A DNA stretch of 64,000 bases, taken from assembly GCF_000526795.1 (NCBI RefSeq), contig NZ_JAGT01000001.1:1759001-1823000 (forward strand), in the 5' to 3' direction. Below, piece by piece: positions 33,682 to 44,010 of this stretch (the stretch's first letter is position 1; each line of letters opens with the position of its first letter). Both the position numbers and the translations under genes were made by a program. Origin of the DNA: Ruminococcus flavefaciens AE3010 (GTDB lineage: Bacteria; Bacillota; Clostridia; Oscillospirales; Ruminococcaceae). The notes beneath the pieces are model-generated. The model saw only the letters and a list, made by a program, of their open reading frames with translations. It was not told the DNA's origin and ran no database searches.

Positions 33682-35601
33682 ATGGATAAACACAAGACCA
33701 AAAAGATCGTTGTTGTTGTTTCCGGTCTCGACGAGGAATATCAGCACAATGTTTTTAAAGGCATCAATACCTACGCTTATGCCAATAATCTGAATATCTC
33801 CTATGTTGCAGGCTTCGGCGGAATGGTGGGAAGCGCCACCTTTGACATCGGTGAGAGCAGTATCTATAACCTCATCGATTACACTAAATTCGACGGTGCA
33901 ATACTTATGACCAACACCTTCGGCGACACCAATATGCGAAACAGCATTTTCAGAAAAGTCGTCGCCGCAAATATCCCCGCAGTTGTTTTTGAGAACCACG
34001 AAAATTCGGATTTCTACGATATAAGCATAGACAATTTCGGCGTTATGAAGAAGCTGGTCAGCCATATTATCCGCGACCACGGCGCCAAAGTGATAAACTA
34101 CGTTTCGGGGCCTCTCGGCAACCCCGACGGCAAGTCCCGCTACGAAGCATTTGTCAGCACTATGGAGGAGAACGGTCTCACCGTTGACCCAAAGCGCGTA
34201 TTCTACGGTGATTTCAAAAGCTACGACGGCAAAATGGCTGTGGACGCCTTTGTGGAATCGGGGCTTTCTCTCCCTGACGCATTTATATGCGCAAACGACA
34301 GTATGGCTCTTACCGTTGCTTCGTCGCTGGAAAAGCTGGGACATAAGGTGCCCGACGATATCATGGTCACAGGCTTCGATAATACTTTCAGCGCACGTAA
34401 TTCAAGTCCCGCTATCACATCGGTAAAATGCCCTCTTTACGAAGTTGGACGCACTGCCGCCGAGATACTTTCCAATGTAATTGACGGAATTCCCCAGCCA
34501 AAGAGCACTATCCTCGACGCCGAGCCCGTTCTCACGGAGAGCTGCGGCTGCAAGAGCTCAAGCACCGACGAGCTTGTAGAGTACAAAAAGCTCACATACC
34601 GCAAGACCGAGGATACAAACAATAATATCCACATGATAAACCGTCTTACGGCAGGTCTTGCGGAAGCTATGACCTCCGATGAATATTTCAATGTTATAGC
34701 CAGTCTTATCGGCGAGCTTGACTGTGAGAAATTCACTCTCTGTCTAAGCGAGGACTGGCAGGACGATTACGCATCAGTAAGTGCTCCCGAGGATCCCGAT
34801 TATTACTCGGAATACATGAGCGCTCCCCTCATCTGGGATAAGGGCGAACGCAGAAAAATAGGCTATTTCCAGAGCGATGAGATGTTCCCCGAGGGCTTTG
34901 AGGAGCGGGGCTGTGTGAACTACTTCCTGCCACTGCATTACAGCGACCGCTGCCTTGGATATTACATATTCACCAACAGTGAGTTCCCCACCTACAGTCT
35001 GCTCTGCCATACCCTCACTATGATACTCAGCAACTCACTTGAAAATATCCGCAAGCTCTTCCACCTTAACAAGGCAAATGACGAGCTCAACCGCCTGTAT
35101 GTCATCGATCCGCTGTGCAATATCTATAACAGAAACGGCTTCTATAATCTGGCAGACGATGTATTCAGGGAGTGTGCTGCCGAGGGCAGACAGATAATGA
35201 TAAGCTTCATCGACATGGACGGTCTGAAGTTCATCAACGACAACTACGGCCACAACGAGGGCGATTTTGCTATACAGCGGCTTGCCAACACTATCAGCAG
35301 CTGCTGTGATCCAAACTGTATATGCGCACGCTTCGGCGGTGACGAGTTCGTATACTTCAATCCCAACGCAAGCAGGGGCGACGCAGTTGCATTCACCAAA
35401 AGGATAACCAAGTCTCTTGAAAGTCTCAATAAGCTGGTACAGAAGCCATACGTCATTTCCGCAAGTATCGGAAGCGTTATCACTGTTGCAAAAAAAGATG
35501 ACACTCTTTTCAGCATCATTAAAATGGCTGACGACAAGATGTATGAGATCAAAAAAGAGAAAAAGGCTGCAAGAAAATCCGAAAAGCTATCAGAAAAATA
35601 A
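33682..35601 (+). CDS. LacI-type substrate-binding domain fused to a GGDEF diguanylate cyclase
   Basis: A 639-residue protein. The start at 33682 has GAGGGGG upstream. Residues about 1-310 are a periplasmic-binding-protein fold of the LacI/GalR effector type (VVSGLDEEYQHNVFKGINTY, DAFICANDSMALTVASSLEK, VTGFDNTFSARNSSPAITSV), without the usual helix-turn-helix. No signal peptide or TM helix is visible, so it should sense a cytoplasmic ligand. The middle (about 320-460) is a GAF-like or helical linker. Residues about 470-625 form a GGDEF domain (YVIDPLCNIYNRNGFYNLAD, CARFGGDEFVYFN) with an intact GGDEF, so it should make cyclic di-GMP. The RxxD inhibitory site is not at its usual place. It is divergent from the xylanase. 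Confidence 0.92.
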   Translation: MDKHKTKKIVVVVSGLDEEYQHNVFKGINTYAYANNLNISYVAGFGGMVGSATFDIGESSIYNLIDYTKFDGAILMTNTFGDTNMRNSIFRKVVAANIPAVVFENHENSDFYDISIDNFGVMKKLVSHIIRDHGAKVINYVSGPLGNPDGKSRYEAFVSTMEENGLTVDPKRVFYGDFKSYDGKMAVDAFVESGLSLPDAFICANDSMALTVASSLEKLGHKVPDDIMVTGFDNTFSARNSSPAITSVKCPLYEVGRTAAEILSNVIDGIPQPKSTILDAEPVLTESCGCKSSSTDELVEYKKLTYRKTEDTNNNIHMINRLTAGLAEAMTSDEYFNVIASLIGELDCEKFTLCLSEDWQDDYASVSAPEDPDYYSEYMSAPLIWDKGERRKIGYFQSDEMFPEGFEERGCVNYFLPLHYSDRCLGYYIFTNSEFPTYSLLCHTLTMILSNSLENIRKLFHLNKANDELNRLYVIDPLCNIYNRNGFYNLADDVFRECAAEGRQIMISFIDMDGLKFINDNYGHNEGDFAIQRLANTISSCCDPNCICARFGGDEFVYFNPNASRGDAVAFTKRITKSLESLNKLVQKPYVISASIGSVITVAKKDDTLFSIIKMADDKMYEIKKEKKAARKSEKLSEK

Positions 35602-35602
35602 G

Positions 35603-35641
35603 AAAAGCCATGGAGCATCAGGTGCTTCATGGCTTTTTTCT
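35603..35641 (+). terminator. Terminator of the diguanylate cyclase gene
   Basis: The stem AAAAGCCATGGAGCA / TGCTTCATGGCTTTT, with one mismatch, is followed by TT. It may also serve the convergent thioesterase gene. Confidence 0.85.
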
Positions 35642-35651
35642 GTATGACTTG

Positions 35652-36053
35652 TCACGCTTTTCTGAACCCCACGCACTGAACAGCGGCAACAGGATTTCCA
35701 AGCTCGTCCTTTATGTCCACATTGTAGCAGCAGATAGTCCTGCCGTCCTTTATGAGCTTAGCTTCTGCGATAATGCGCTCGGTCTTGGGCACTCCGATAA
35801 AGGATGCGTCGCAGTTGAGTCCGACTACGCCGGGCTGCTGCCAGTTGGAGGCAACGGCAAAGGCGAAATCCGCAAGAGTGAAGTATACTCCGCCCATTAC
35901 GCCGCCCATGGCGTTTTTGTGGTGTTCGTTGATAACAAGGCTGCACTTTGAGTAGTGGTCGCCAAGTTCATCTATAACTGCGCCTGTTTCCGTAGCATAC
36001 CTGTCGCCGCGGAATAATTCGCGCACTTTTTCAAGTTCTTCATTTGTTATCAT
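35652..36053 (-). CDS. PaaI-family hotdog-fold thioesterase
   Basis: A 133-residue protein. AAGGAG is spaced for the ATG at 36053; a longer in-frame reading to 36122 has no site. The hotdog core shows HHKNAMGGVMGGVYFTLADF, corresponding to the HGG...LxD active-site helix of PaaI-type acyl-CoA thioesterases, although the usual His of HGG is replaced (MGG). The C-terminal strand pattern AEAKLIKDGRTICCYNVDIK is typical of the family. It probably hydrolyses an acyl or aryl-CoA; the substrate is unknown. Confidence 0.85.
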   Translation of the reverse strand: MITNEELEKVRELFRGDRYATETGAVIDELGDHYSKCSLVINEHHKNAMGGVMGGVYFTLADFAFAVASNWQQPGVVGLNCDASFIGVPKTERIIAEAKLIKDGRTICCYNVDIKDELGNPVAAVQCVGFRKA

Positions 36054-36086
36054 ATCATTCTCCTTTTGAAAATCAAAAATTATGTT

Positions 36087-36231
36087 TGTAGGGGCGGATA
36101 ATATCCGCCCATGATACAACAAAAAATGCGGGGCGATGTGGGCATCGCCTCCTACAATATAACTGCGTACCTGCGGGCGGCGGAACGCCGCCCCTACAAG
36201 CTAAAGGCTAATGGCTAATAGCTAACGGCTC
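36087..36231. repeat. Composite palindromic repeat: three family B units plus a family C arm
   Basis: The three units are TGTAGGGGCGGATAATATCC-GCCC (36087-36110), GCGGGGCGATGTGGGCATCG-CCTCCTACA (about 36128-36156) and GCGGGCGGCGGAACGCCGCC-CCTACA (about 36173-36199). They are followed by GCTAAAGGCTAATGGCTAAT and AGCTAACGGCT (about 36200-36231). The arm runs right up to the stop codon of the membrane protein gene. No gene is present. Confidence 0.8.
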
Positions 36232-38614
36232 AAGACCAGAATGCAAATATGCGCTGTACGCTGTAAGCCATTTCGGGATAGCCCAGATCAAACGCATCAA
36301 AGCGGAACATCTGATTGAACGCCTGTACTCCTCCCACTATCAAAGCCCACATAGTCGCAAACCACATGAAGCCGAATACCAGCCGCTTTTTGGTCTTATC
36401 GGAAAGTCGGTCATAGAGGAAGAATATTATTGCAAACGCTCCGAGAAGAGACTGCCATGCAAAATCCACCATGTAGCGCACTGCGTAGCCGCTCTCCCAG
36501 ACGGAAGCGATTATGCCGAAGGGTATCAGCAGACAGGGTACTCCGATATATACAGCCGTCAGAAGCTTCTTTCTTCTGCCGCGGAGCTGCTTCAGCGCCC
36601 TGTATGACAGGAAGTAGGCAAACATAGGCAGCGCAAGGAAGAAAAGTCCCGAGGTATTGCGTGTTGACGCGAGGTCTGCATAGAAGAAGCCGCCTGCGTT
36701 GAGGAACTGGAATTCCGTGCTTATATTCGGATATGTCATGGAGAATACGGGGGGATTGAACATATAGTTATATATGGGCACAAGGGAAAGTCTCGGGTGG
36801 AACTGTGTCCTTGTGAAGTCGTTTATGGTCAGTGAATACTGTATGCCGAATTCAAAGGGCGAGCCGAAACGATCGTAGTTGTACCACATCTGCACACAGC
36901 CTATACATACCATGGGAAGAAGTGCGCAGAGCAGATAGCTGAACTTCCGCGAGCCTGCCTCGGGCTTCTCGCCCTTTTTATTTGTGCCTGCCGCTCTCGG
37001 GACTGCAAGGAGCATGAACGCGCCTGCTGTGATACAATACAGCACCAGTGTAGGTCTGCACAGTACCGCTATGGCAAAGAGCAGCGACGAAACAGCCGTG
37101 CGTGACAGCACAGGGCGTTCCCCGCCGATTATGTTGGCGGACAGCATGAAATATACCGCCCACGTCAGCGTCGCAAAGCCTGCCGACATGGCTATCTCAT
37201 AGAACATGGGTCTGCCTATGCTGAACCATATGCCGCTGACCACCTGTATTATTATAAGCCCCGCTATGGCTATGCCTGTGGGAGTTTTCGGGAACAGCTT
37301 TTTCAGGAACTCCCTGTAGAGCTTGGTAAGTCCGATGATACCGATGAGCGCGAACAGAAGCACCGCCATGGAATCAGGGAAATAATATCCCGTCAGCTTA
37401 TGATACGGCATAAAAACCAGCACTACAGGCGCTATGCCGTAGTAGCTGTAGTACTGACCGTCATAGTAAACGTGGTCCCACTGATACTCGATACCAGAGC
37501 TGTCACGGGCGTCGCCTGTATAGGGAGTCTCAAACTCGTTGAACTTTTCGCTTGGCTTTTTGAGCAGGCTGGTGCTGCCTGCCTCAAAGGCGTCAACAAG
37601 CTCCTGAGTCATCTGATTTCCCGAGGTGCGCTTCATTATGTCGGTTATGGAGTAGTTGTCCAGCTTAACGAAAGTAGTGACTACTGCAGCAAGACAGGCT
37701 GCATCGGTTATGAGAACAGCTGCGATTCGGAAAATGCGCTTGTTCTTGGAAATGCTCTGCTGCATGCTGCGGCTGTTCATCATAAGCTGCCAGAAAACTA
37801 TGCCGAAGATAATGAGCAACAGTCTTGCCCATGATATGTCCATGGGTATCTGATGGTTAAGACCAATGCCCTTTACCAGTATAGCTCCGCTGTTAAAGGG
37901 AGACACGGATACTTTCAGCTTGCTCACATCTCCCGAGAGATGCAGCTGTACGTACTGTGAGTGAGGACGCTTGATAACCGGTCTGCCCTCTGCTATGACA
38001 GGTCTGTAATCCACTCCGCAGGTCTCGTCCATAGCGTCTATGGAAACGTCTGCCGCCTTGGTCTGGGTGTCAAAGTCAAGGTCAACGAAAACATCTGCTA
38101 CCTCGAAGTTTATATTCTCAAGAGTGAACACCGAGGTCCTGTCACCGCGGACGGCAAGCTCGCCTGTATCGGCATGGAAATTGGTATCCTTGCTGTCTGC
38201 GCACTCATCGGCGGAGAAGTAAACGCTCTTATAGCTGCCGAACCACATACGGAATGTGGGGATATTGAATAAAGTGGTCTCAAGGACTGCCGCTATGAGC
38301 ACTGCCTTTATCAGCCACACTGCCGAATGGTATCTGCGCTTTTTGTTCATGGTACAGACAAGTGCGGATATGCCCGCTGCACAGCCGAGAACCATGAAAG
38401 CTCCCGAATATGCTCCCATATTGATTATGTGAAGGAACTCGGCAGCTGCTATGAACGCCAGAAGAACTGCCGCGCACAGCGACATTCTGCGTATGGCTGC
38501 AAGCCTTTTGCTCACAGGCTCCTTTCCTGTCAGGTCGCTCTTTGTTTCCTGCAAAAAGACCGCGGTCACAGCGACAGAGACCGCAAACATTAAAATAAAA
38601 AGAAATGTTTCCAT
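36230..38614 (-). CDS. Polytopic membrane protein of unknown function, possibly a GT-C-type glycosyltransferase
   Basis: A 794-residue protein with about 15 hydrophobic segments. Four are N-terminal, then comes an extracytoplasmic beta-rich insert (about 130-250; VFTLENINFEVADVFVDLDF), followed by a long series of TM helices. The topology and a soluble stretch between helices (EYQWDHVYYDGQYYSYYGIA) resemble large GT-C membrane glycosyltransferases, but the diagnostic Asp motifs are not clear, so this is weak. GGAG precedes the start. It lies 30 bp downstream of tgt and is probably read through from the queA-PAS-tgt operon, without an evident functional link. Confidence 0.75.
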   Translation of the reverse strand: METFLFILMFAVSVAVTAVFLQETKSDLTGKEPVSKRLAAIRRMSLCAAVLLAFIAAAEFLHIINMGAYSGAFMVLGCAAGISALVCTMNKKRRYHSAVWLIKAVLIAAVLETTLFNIPTFRMWFGSYKSVYFSADECADSKDTNFHADTGELAVRGDRTSVFTLENINFEVADVFVDLDFDTQTKAADVSIDAMDETCGVDYRPVIAEGRPVIKRPHSQYVQLHLSGDVSKLKVSVSPFNSGAILVKGIGLNHQIPMDISWARLLLIIFGIVFWQLMMNSRSMQQSISKNKRIFRIAAVLITDAACLAAVVTTFVKLDNYSITDIMKRTSGNQMTQELVDAFEAGSTSLLKKPSEKFNEFETPYTGDARDSSGIEYQWDHVYYDGQYYSYYGIAPVVLVFMPYHKLTGYYFPDSMAVLLFALIGIIGLTKLYREFLKKLFPKTPTGIAIAGLIIIQVVSGIWFSIGRPMFYEIAMSAGFATLTWAVYFMLSANIIGGERPVLSRTAVSSLLFAIAVLCRPTLVLYCITAGAFMLLAVPRAAGTNKKGEKPEAGSRKFSYLLCALLPMVCIGCVQMWYNYDRFGSPFEFGIQYSLTINDFTRTQFHPRLSLVPIYNYMFNPPVFSMTYPNISTEFQFLNAGGFFYADLASTRNTSGLFFLALPMFAYFLSYRALKQLRGRRKKLLTAVYIGVPCLLIPFGIIASVWESGYAVRYMVDFAWQSLLGAFAIIFFLYDRLSDKTKKRLVFGFMWFATMWALIVGGVQAFNQMFRFDAFDLGYPEMAYSVQRIFAFWS

Positions 38615-38643
38615 ATTATCTCCATTTTTTCAGAGCAGGGCTC

Positions 38644-39795
<1,152 letters not shown>

Positions 39796-39813
39796 TCAAT
39801 TCGGGATAACATA

Positions 39814-40191
39814 TCAGTCAAGGTCGAATTCCTTGCCGCTGTCGGGATTTCTGTCCTCACGGCGTCCGTAAAAGCCGATAAGCTCGCCGTTTGTATTTCT
39901 TATGGCGAGGATATACATATCCATATTGTTCTTCTTGTCATGGAGCGCGAACACCTTGTTGTTCTTTGTATCCTCCTTGAACCACTCAACGCTCATGACC
40001 ACCTTGCTCATCATTTCCTCGTCCATAATTGTGGAAAGAAGCCTTCCCGTTATGGGTGATATGGAAGAATAATAGCTGAGCGCCGCAGGATTTTCGTATA
40101 TTATCCTGTAATCAAGATTACAAAGGACTATCGGTCCCTCCTCGGAATCGATTATTCCCTTGAAAAAGTCAAAAAGTTCTATTTCAGTCAT
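39814..40191 (-). CDS. Small PAS-domain-like protein between queA and tgt
   Basis: A 125-residue protein. The start at 40191 has AAGGAG; the longer frame overlaps queA. It resembles a single PAS domain: IVLCNLDYRIIYENPAALSY at about 20-40, then helices, then NMDMYILAIRNTNGELIGFY as the last strands, and an acidic tail. It has no output domain, so it could bind a small ligand or a partner protein. Its place inside the queuosine operon is unexplained. Confidence 0.75.
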   Translation of the reverse strand: MTEIELFDFFKGIIDSEEGPIVLCNLDYRIIYENPAALSYYSSISPITGRLLSTIMDEEMMSKVVMSVEWFKEDTKNNKVFALHDKKNNMDMYILAIRNTNGELIGFYGRREDRNPDSGKEFDLD

Positions 40192-40210
40192 TTTTATCTC
40201 CTTAAAAAAA

Positions 40211-41242
40211 TTATAATATGCACATACTGTCGCCGAAGCTGAAAAAGCGGTAGCGCTCCGCAACAGCCGTCTTGTATGCGTTCATAGTGTTGTCGTAGCC
40301 CATGAATGCGGAAACCAGCATAATGAGGGTGCTCTCGGGAAGATGGAAGTTTGTGATAAGTCCATCTATGCACTTGAACTCATAGGACGGATATATAAAT
40401 ATGTCGGTGTAGCCGTCGTGCTCGGAAATATCTCCGTAAAAAGTGGCTACACTTTCAAGAGTACGGCATGTGGTCGTGCCTACAGCGATCACTCTGCCGC
40501 CGTTTTTCTTTGTCTCGTTTATCAGATCGGCTGTCTCCTTGGGGAGATAGTAGTGCTCGCTGTGCATTTTGTGGTCGAGGACGTTGTCCTCCTTTACGGG
40601 GCGGAACGTTCCAAGTCCCACGTGAAGCGTCACAAACGCCGTCTTTATGCCCCGTGCGCGCAGGTCGTCCAGCATCTCGGGAGTGAAATGCAGTCCTGCT
40701 GTAGGAGCTGCCGCAGAGCCCAGTTCACGGGAGTATACCGTCTGATAGCGCTCGCGGTTCTCAAGCTTTTCCTTTATGTAAGGCGGCAGCGGCATCTGTC
40801 CCACGTCTTCAAGAGCCGTGAAGAAGTTGCCCTCGCACTCGAACTGTACGATACGGTTGCCGTCGTCCTTGACCTCCACTACCTCAGCTACCAGCCTGCC
40901 GCCGCCGAATGAGAAGCGTGTGCCAACCTTGGCTTTTTTGCCGGGACGGCAGATTATCTCCCAGCGCTTGTCCCCTTTCTGCTCCAGCAGCAGGAACTCA
41001 ATAAAGGTCCGGTTGCCTATTTTCTCGCCGTAGAGCCTTGCAGGGATAACTCGGGAGTCGTTCATTACCAGCAGGTCACCCTCTTTGAGATGCTCGCATA
41101 GATTATAGAAGTGGTCATGAGTTATCTCCCCCGTTTTACGGTCAACGCACATCATGCGTGAGGCGTTTCGCGGTTCTATGGGAGTCTGAGCAATGAGCTC
41201 CTCGGGAAGCTCATAGTAAAAATCGGATTTCAGAAGTTCCAT
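40211..41242 (-). CDS. queA: S-adenosylmethionine:tRNA ribosyltransferase-isomerase
   Basis: A 343-residue enzyme that transfers and rearranges the ribosyl group of SAM onto preQ1-tRNA to give epoxyqueuosine. Family segments are [68 protein letters not shown] and [20 protein letters not shown]. Length is normal. AAAAGGAG precedes the start. It is the first gene of queA-PAS-tgt. The other queuosine steps (queC, D, E) are not in the window. Confidence 0.98.
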   Translation of the reverse strand: MELLKSDFYYELPEELIAQTPIEPRNASRMMCVDRKTGEITHDHFYNLCEHLKEGDLLVMNDSRVIPARLYGEKIGNRTFIEFLLLEQKGDKRWEIICRPGKKAKVGTRFSFGGGRLVAEVVEVKDDGNRIVQFECEGNFFTALEDVGQMPLPPYIKEKLENRERYQTVYSRELGSAAAPTAGLHFTPEMLDDLRARGIKTAFVTLHVGLGTFRPVKEDNVLDHKMHSEHYYLPKETADLINETKKNGGRVIAVGTTTCRTLESVATFYGDISEHDGYTDIFIYPSYEFKCIDGLITNFHLPESTLIMLVSAFMGYDNTMNAYKTAVAERYRFFSFGDSMCIL

Positions 41243-41257
41243 TAATATCTCCTTTTG

Positions 41258-41433
41258 TTTAGCCTTTAGCCCATTGTAGGGGCGGATATTATCCGCCCGA
41301 AATGTAGGGGACGGCGTCCTCGACGTCCCTTGTAGGTGCTGATTTCTACATCAGCACCTACAAAATTAAGCAGAAACGCGGGGCGATGTAGGCATCGCCT
41401 CCTACAAGCTAATGGCTAATAGCTAACGGCTGA
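41258..41433. repeat. Composite palindromic repeat: family C arms around four family B palindromes
   Basis: Left arm TTTAGCCTTTAGCCCAT (41258-41274). The cores are GGGGCGGATATTATCCGCCC (41279-41298), GGGACGGCGTCCTCGACGTC-CC (about 41308-41330), a GGTGCTGATTTC-TACATCAGCACC stem (about 41335-41359) and GGGGCGATGTAGGCATCGCC (41380-41399). Each is bounded by TGTAGG or CCTACA. Right arm GCTAATGGCTAATAGCTAAC-GGCT (about 41408-41431). It lies between queA and the lysine riboswitch promoter. Confidence 0.85.
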
Positions 41434-41454
41434 AATAAAATTTTCAAGAATGTA

Positions 41455-41483
41455 TTGACAATAGCTGATTTACGTGCTATTAT
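41455..41483 (+). promoter_or_regulatory. Promoter of the lysine biosynthesis operon
   Basis: TTGACA (41455-41460), 17 bp, TATTAT (41478-41483) immediately upstream of the lysine riboswitch. Confidence 0.9.
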
Positions 41484-41486
41484 AGT

Positions 41487-41724
41487 TACAAGGTAGAGGC
41501 GCGGCTGCGAATAGTACCTGTACACGGGATAACCGATCCTATGGTGTTCAGCGAAAGGCAATGCCGCCGAAGAGCTGTCTTTGGTAAATTCAGCTCTGGC
41601 TGCACACTCAACAGGTTTGCAGCTGTCATCATGCTTTTGATGGAGAGCTATCGGCATATTTTATATATGATATGTCAACATTTCTATTATAACGCATGAT
41701 GAGCCGGTTTGCAACCGGTTTTTG
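41487..41724 (+). ncRNA. Lysine riboswitch (L box)
   Basis: The leader contains the L-box core elements: AGGTAGAGGCGCGG near 41491-41504, ATAGTACCTG near 41511, AGCGAAAGGCAATGCCGCCG (41551-41570) followed by AAGAG, and CTCTGGCTGCACA near 41612. It ends with a CCGGTT-TGC-AACCGG stem (41704-41718) followed by TTTTTG, acting as the expression-platform terminator. It precedes asd, dapA and dapB, so lysine should shut the operon off. Confidence 0.92.
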
Positions 41725-41761
41725 TTATTTTATGGAAAAAATTTTTTAAGGAGAGGTAAGT

Positions 41762-42841
41762 ATGAAACAGTACAACGTAGGTATTATAGGCGCAACGGGC
41801 ATGGTAGGACAGAGATTTGCAACTCTGCTGGAGAACCACCCGTGGTTCAATGTAAAGGTGCTGGCAGCTTCACCGAGAAGCGCAGGTCAGACATATGAGC
41901 AGGCAGCAGGCAGCCGCTGGAAGATGGCTGTTCCAATGCCCGCAGCTATGAAGGACATGGTTCTTCTCGACGCTACAAACGATATCGAGAAGATCGCAGG
42001 CATGGTGGATTTCTGCTTCTGTGCCGTTGATATGAAAAAGGACGAGATAAAGGCTCTGGAAGAGGCTTACGCTAAGGCTGAGTGCCCTATCGTTTCCAAT
42101 AACTCCGCACACAGATTCACACCCGACGTTCCTATGGTAGTGCCTGAGATAAACCCCGAGCACCTCGAGATCATCAAGGCTCAGCGCGAGAGACTCGGCA
42201 CAAAGAGAGGATTCATCGCAGTTAAGTCCAACTGCTCGATCCAGAGCTACGTTCCCGCACTCCACCCACTGAGAAAGTTCGGTCTGAAGAACGTTCTGGC
42301 TTGTACTTATCAGGCTATCTCAGGCGCAGGCAAGAACTTCGAGACATGGCCTGAAATGGTCGATAACCTTATCCCATTCATCGGCGGCGAGGAAGAAAAG
42401 TCCGAGCAGGAGCCACTCAAGGTATGGGGCGAGATCAAGGGCAATGAGATCGTAAAGGCTACAGCTCCCAATATCACAACACAGTGTCTCCGTGTTCCAG
42501 TATCTGACGGACACACAGCTGCTGTATTCGTAACATTTGAGAACAAGCCCTCCAAGGAAGAGATACTCAAACTGTGGGCTGATTTCAAGGGCGTTCCTCA
42601 GGAACTCCAGCTCCCAAGTGCTCCCAAGCAGTTTATCCACTACTTTGAGGAGGACAATCGCCCACAGGCTAAGCTTGACAGAAACCTTGAAGGCGGTATG
42701 GCTGTTTCAACAGGTCGTCTCCGCGAGGATACACAGTACGACTACAAGTTCGTATGCCTTTCACACAATACATTAAGAGGTGCAGCAGGCGGCGGCGTTC
42801 TCCTTGCTGAACTCCTTGCAGCAAAGGGCTACTTTGACTGA
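41762..42841 (+). CDS. asd: Aspartate-semialdehyde dehydrogenase
   Basis: A 359-residue NADPH-dependent enzyme that reduces aspartyl phosphate to the semialdehyde, the branch point to lysine. The N-terminal Rossmann motif is [13 protein letters not shown]. The active-site Cys is in [12 protein letters not shown] (about 160) and the substrate-binding His is in [14 protein letters not shown]. Length and sequence match the archaeal/fungal-type Asd group found in clostridia rather than the E. coli type. AAGGAGAGG precedes the start. It is the first gene after the lysine riboswitch. Confidence 0.97.
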   Translation: MKQYNVGIIGATGMVGQRFATLLENHPWFNVKVLAASPRSAGQTYEQAAGSRWKMAVPMPAAMKDMVLLDATNDIEKIAGMVDFCFCAVDMKKDEIKALEEAYAKAECPIVSNNSAHRFTPDVPMVVPEINPEHLEIIKAQRERLGTKRGFIAVKSNCSIQSYVPALHPLRKFGLKNVLACTYQAISGAGKNFETWPEMVDNLIPFIGGEEEKSEQEPLKVWGEIKGNEIVKATAPNITTQCLRVPVSDGHTAAVFVTFENKPSKEEILKLWADFKGVPQELQLPSAPKQFIHYFEEDNRPQAKLDRNLEGGMAVSTGRLREDTQYDYKFVCLSHNTLRGAAGGGVLLAELLAAKGYFD

Positions 42842-42863
42842 TCAGGGAATCCCTCGGCACAAA

Positions 42864-42939
42864 TGTAGGGGCGGATATTATCCGCCCGTAACAACAATTA
42901 CAAATATACGCGGAACGCCGAGGGCGGCGTTCCCTACAC
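42864..42939. repeat. Two family B palindromes between asd and dapA
   Basis: TGTAGGGGCGGATATTATCC-GCCCG (42864-42887) has the same core as the copy at 41275. A GCGGAACGCC-GAG-GGCGGCGTTCCCTACAC segment (about 42911-42939) ends just before the dapA ribosome binding site. Confidence 0.8.
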
Positions 42940-42959
42940 TTCCGAAAGGAGAATAAACC

Positions 42960-43850
42960 ATGAAGAACACAATTTTCACCGGCGCTGCCATTGCAATAAT
43001 TACACCAATGAACGCTGACGGTTCTATCAATTACGACGAGCTTGGACGCGTTATCGACGACCAGATCGCTAAGGGCACTGACGCTATCGTTATCTGCGGC
43101 ACTACAGGCGAGTCCGCTACTATGACAGACGACGAGCACCGCGACTGCATCAAGTTCGCTGTAAAGCACACCGCAGGCAGAGTTCCTGTTATTGCAGGTG
43201 CAGGCAGCAACGATACACACTACGCTGTTGAGCTCTCCAAGGAGGCTGAGGCAGCGGGTGCTGACGCTCTGCTCCATGTTACTCCTTACTACAACAAGGC
43301 TACTCAGAAGGGACTTATTGCTCATTTCACAGCTATTGCAGACGCTGTAAATATCCCGATCATACTCTACAATGTTCCAAGCAGAACTGGCTGCGGCTTC
43401 GACGTAGCTACTGTTAAGGAGCTTGCAAAGCACAGAAATATCGCTGCTATCAAGGAAGCAAGCGGCAACATCAGCTATGTTGCTAAGCTGGCAGCTGCCT
43501 GCGGCGATGATATCGACATCTACAGCGGCAACGACGATATGGTAGTTCCTATCATGTCACTGGGCGGCAAGGGCGTTATCTCCGTAGCTTCTCACGTTAT
43601 CCCAAAGGAAATGCACGATATGGTGCAGCTCTGCCTTGATAACAACTTCGCAGAGGCTATGAAGCTCCAGATAAAGTACCTCGACATCATCAACGACCTG
43701 TTCATCGAGGTTAATCCCATCCCCGTAAAGGAAGCTATGAATATGCTGGGCTGGAATGCAGGTCCATGCCGTCTGCCTCTCTGCGAGATGACAGAGGAAC
43801 ACACTGCTAAGCTCAGAGCTACTCTTGCAAAGCACGGACTCATTAAGTAA
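42960..43850 (+). CDS. dapA: 4-hydroxy-tetrahydrodipicolinate synthase
   Basis: A 296-residue TIM-barrel aldolase that condenses aspartate semialdehyde with pyruvate. It shows the pyruvate-site CGTTGESATM (about 43-52), VTPYYNKATQKGLIAHF, the catalytic Tyr in YNVPSRTGCG and the Schiff-base Lys in IAAIKEASGN (about 161). Length is standard. GAAAGGAG precedes the start. It is in the lysine riboswitch operon. Confidence 0.98.
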   Translation: MKNTIFTGAAIAIITPMNADGSINYDELGRVIDDQIAKGTDAIVICGTTGESATMTDDEHRDCIKFAVKHTAGRVPVIAGAGSNDTHYAVELSKEAEAAGADALLHVTPYYNKATQKGLIAHFTAIADAVNIPIILYNVPSRTGCGFDVATVKELAKHRNIAAIKEASGNISYVAKLAAACGDDIDIYSGNDDMVVPIMSLGGKGVISVASHVIPKEMHDMVQLCLDNNFAEAMKLQIKYLDIINDLFIEVNPIPVKEAMNMLGWNAGPCRLPLCEMTEEHTAKLRATLAKHGLIK

Positions 43851-43859
43851 TGCGTAATA

Positions 43860-43990
43860 AAAATTGAGAATTAAGAATGAAGAATTGAGAATGAATGTGT
43901 TCGCTTCGCTCACAGATCCAAAAATTTTTCATATCCGTCCCCGTAAGGGGACACCGTAATTCTCAATTTTCAATTCTCCATTCTCAATTA
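43860..43990. repeat. Modular palindromic repeat, family A, copy 3
   Basis: The left arm AATTGAGAATTAAGAATGAA and following bases (43862-43892) and the right arm AATTCTCAATTTTCAATTCT to 43988 are inverse. The cores are GTGTTCGCTTCGCTCAC (about 43897-43912) and GTCCCCGTAAGGGGAC (43936-43951). It lies between dapA and dapB, ending about ten bases before the dapB ribosome binding site. Confidence 0.8.
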
Positions 43991-44010
43991 AAAGGAAAGG
44001 GACGGTAAAA

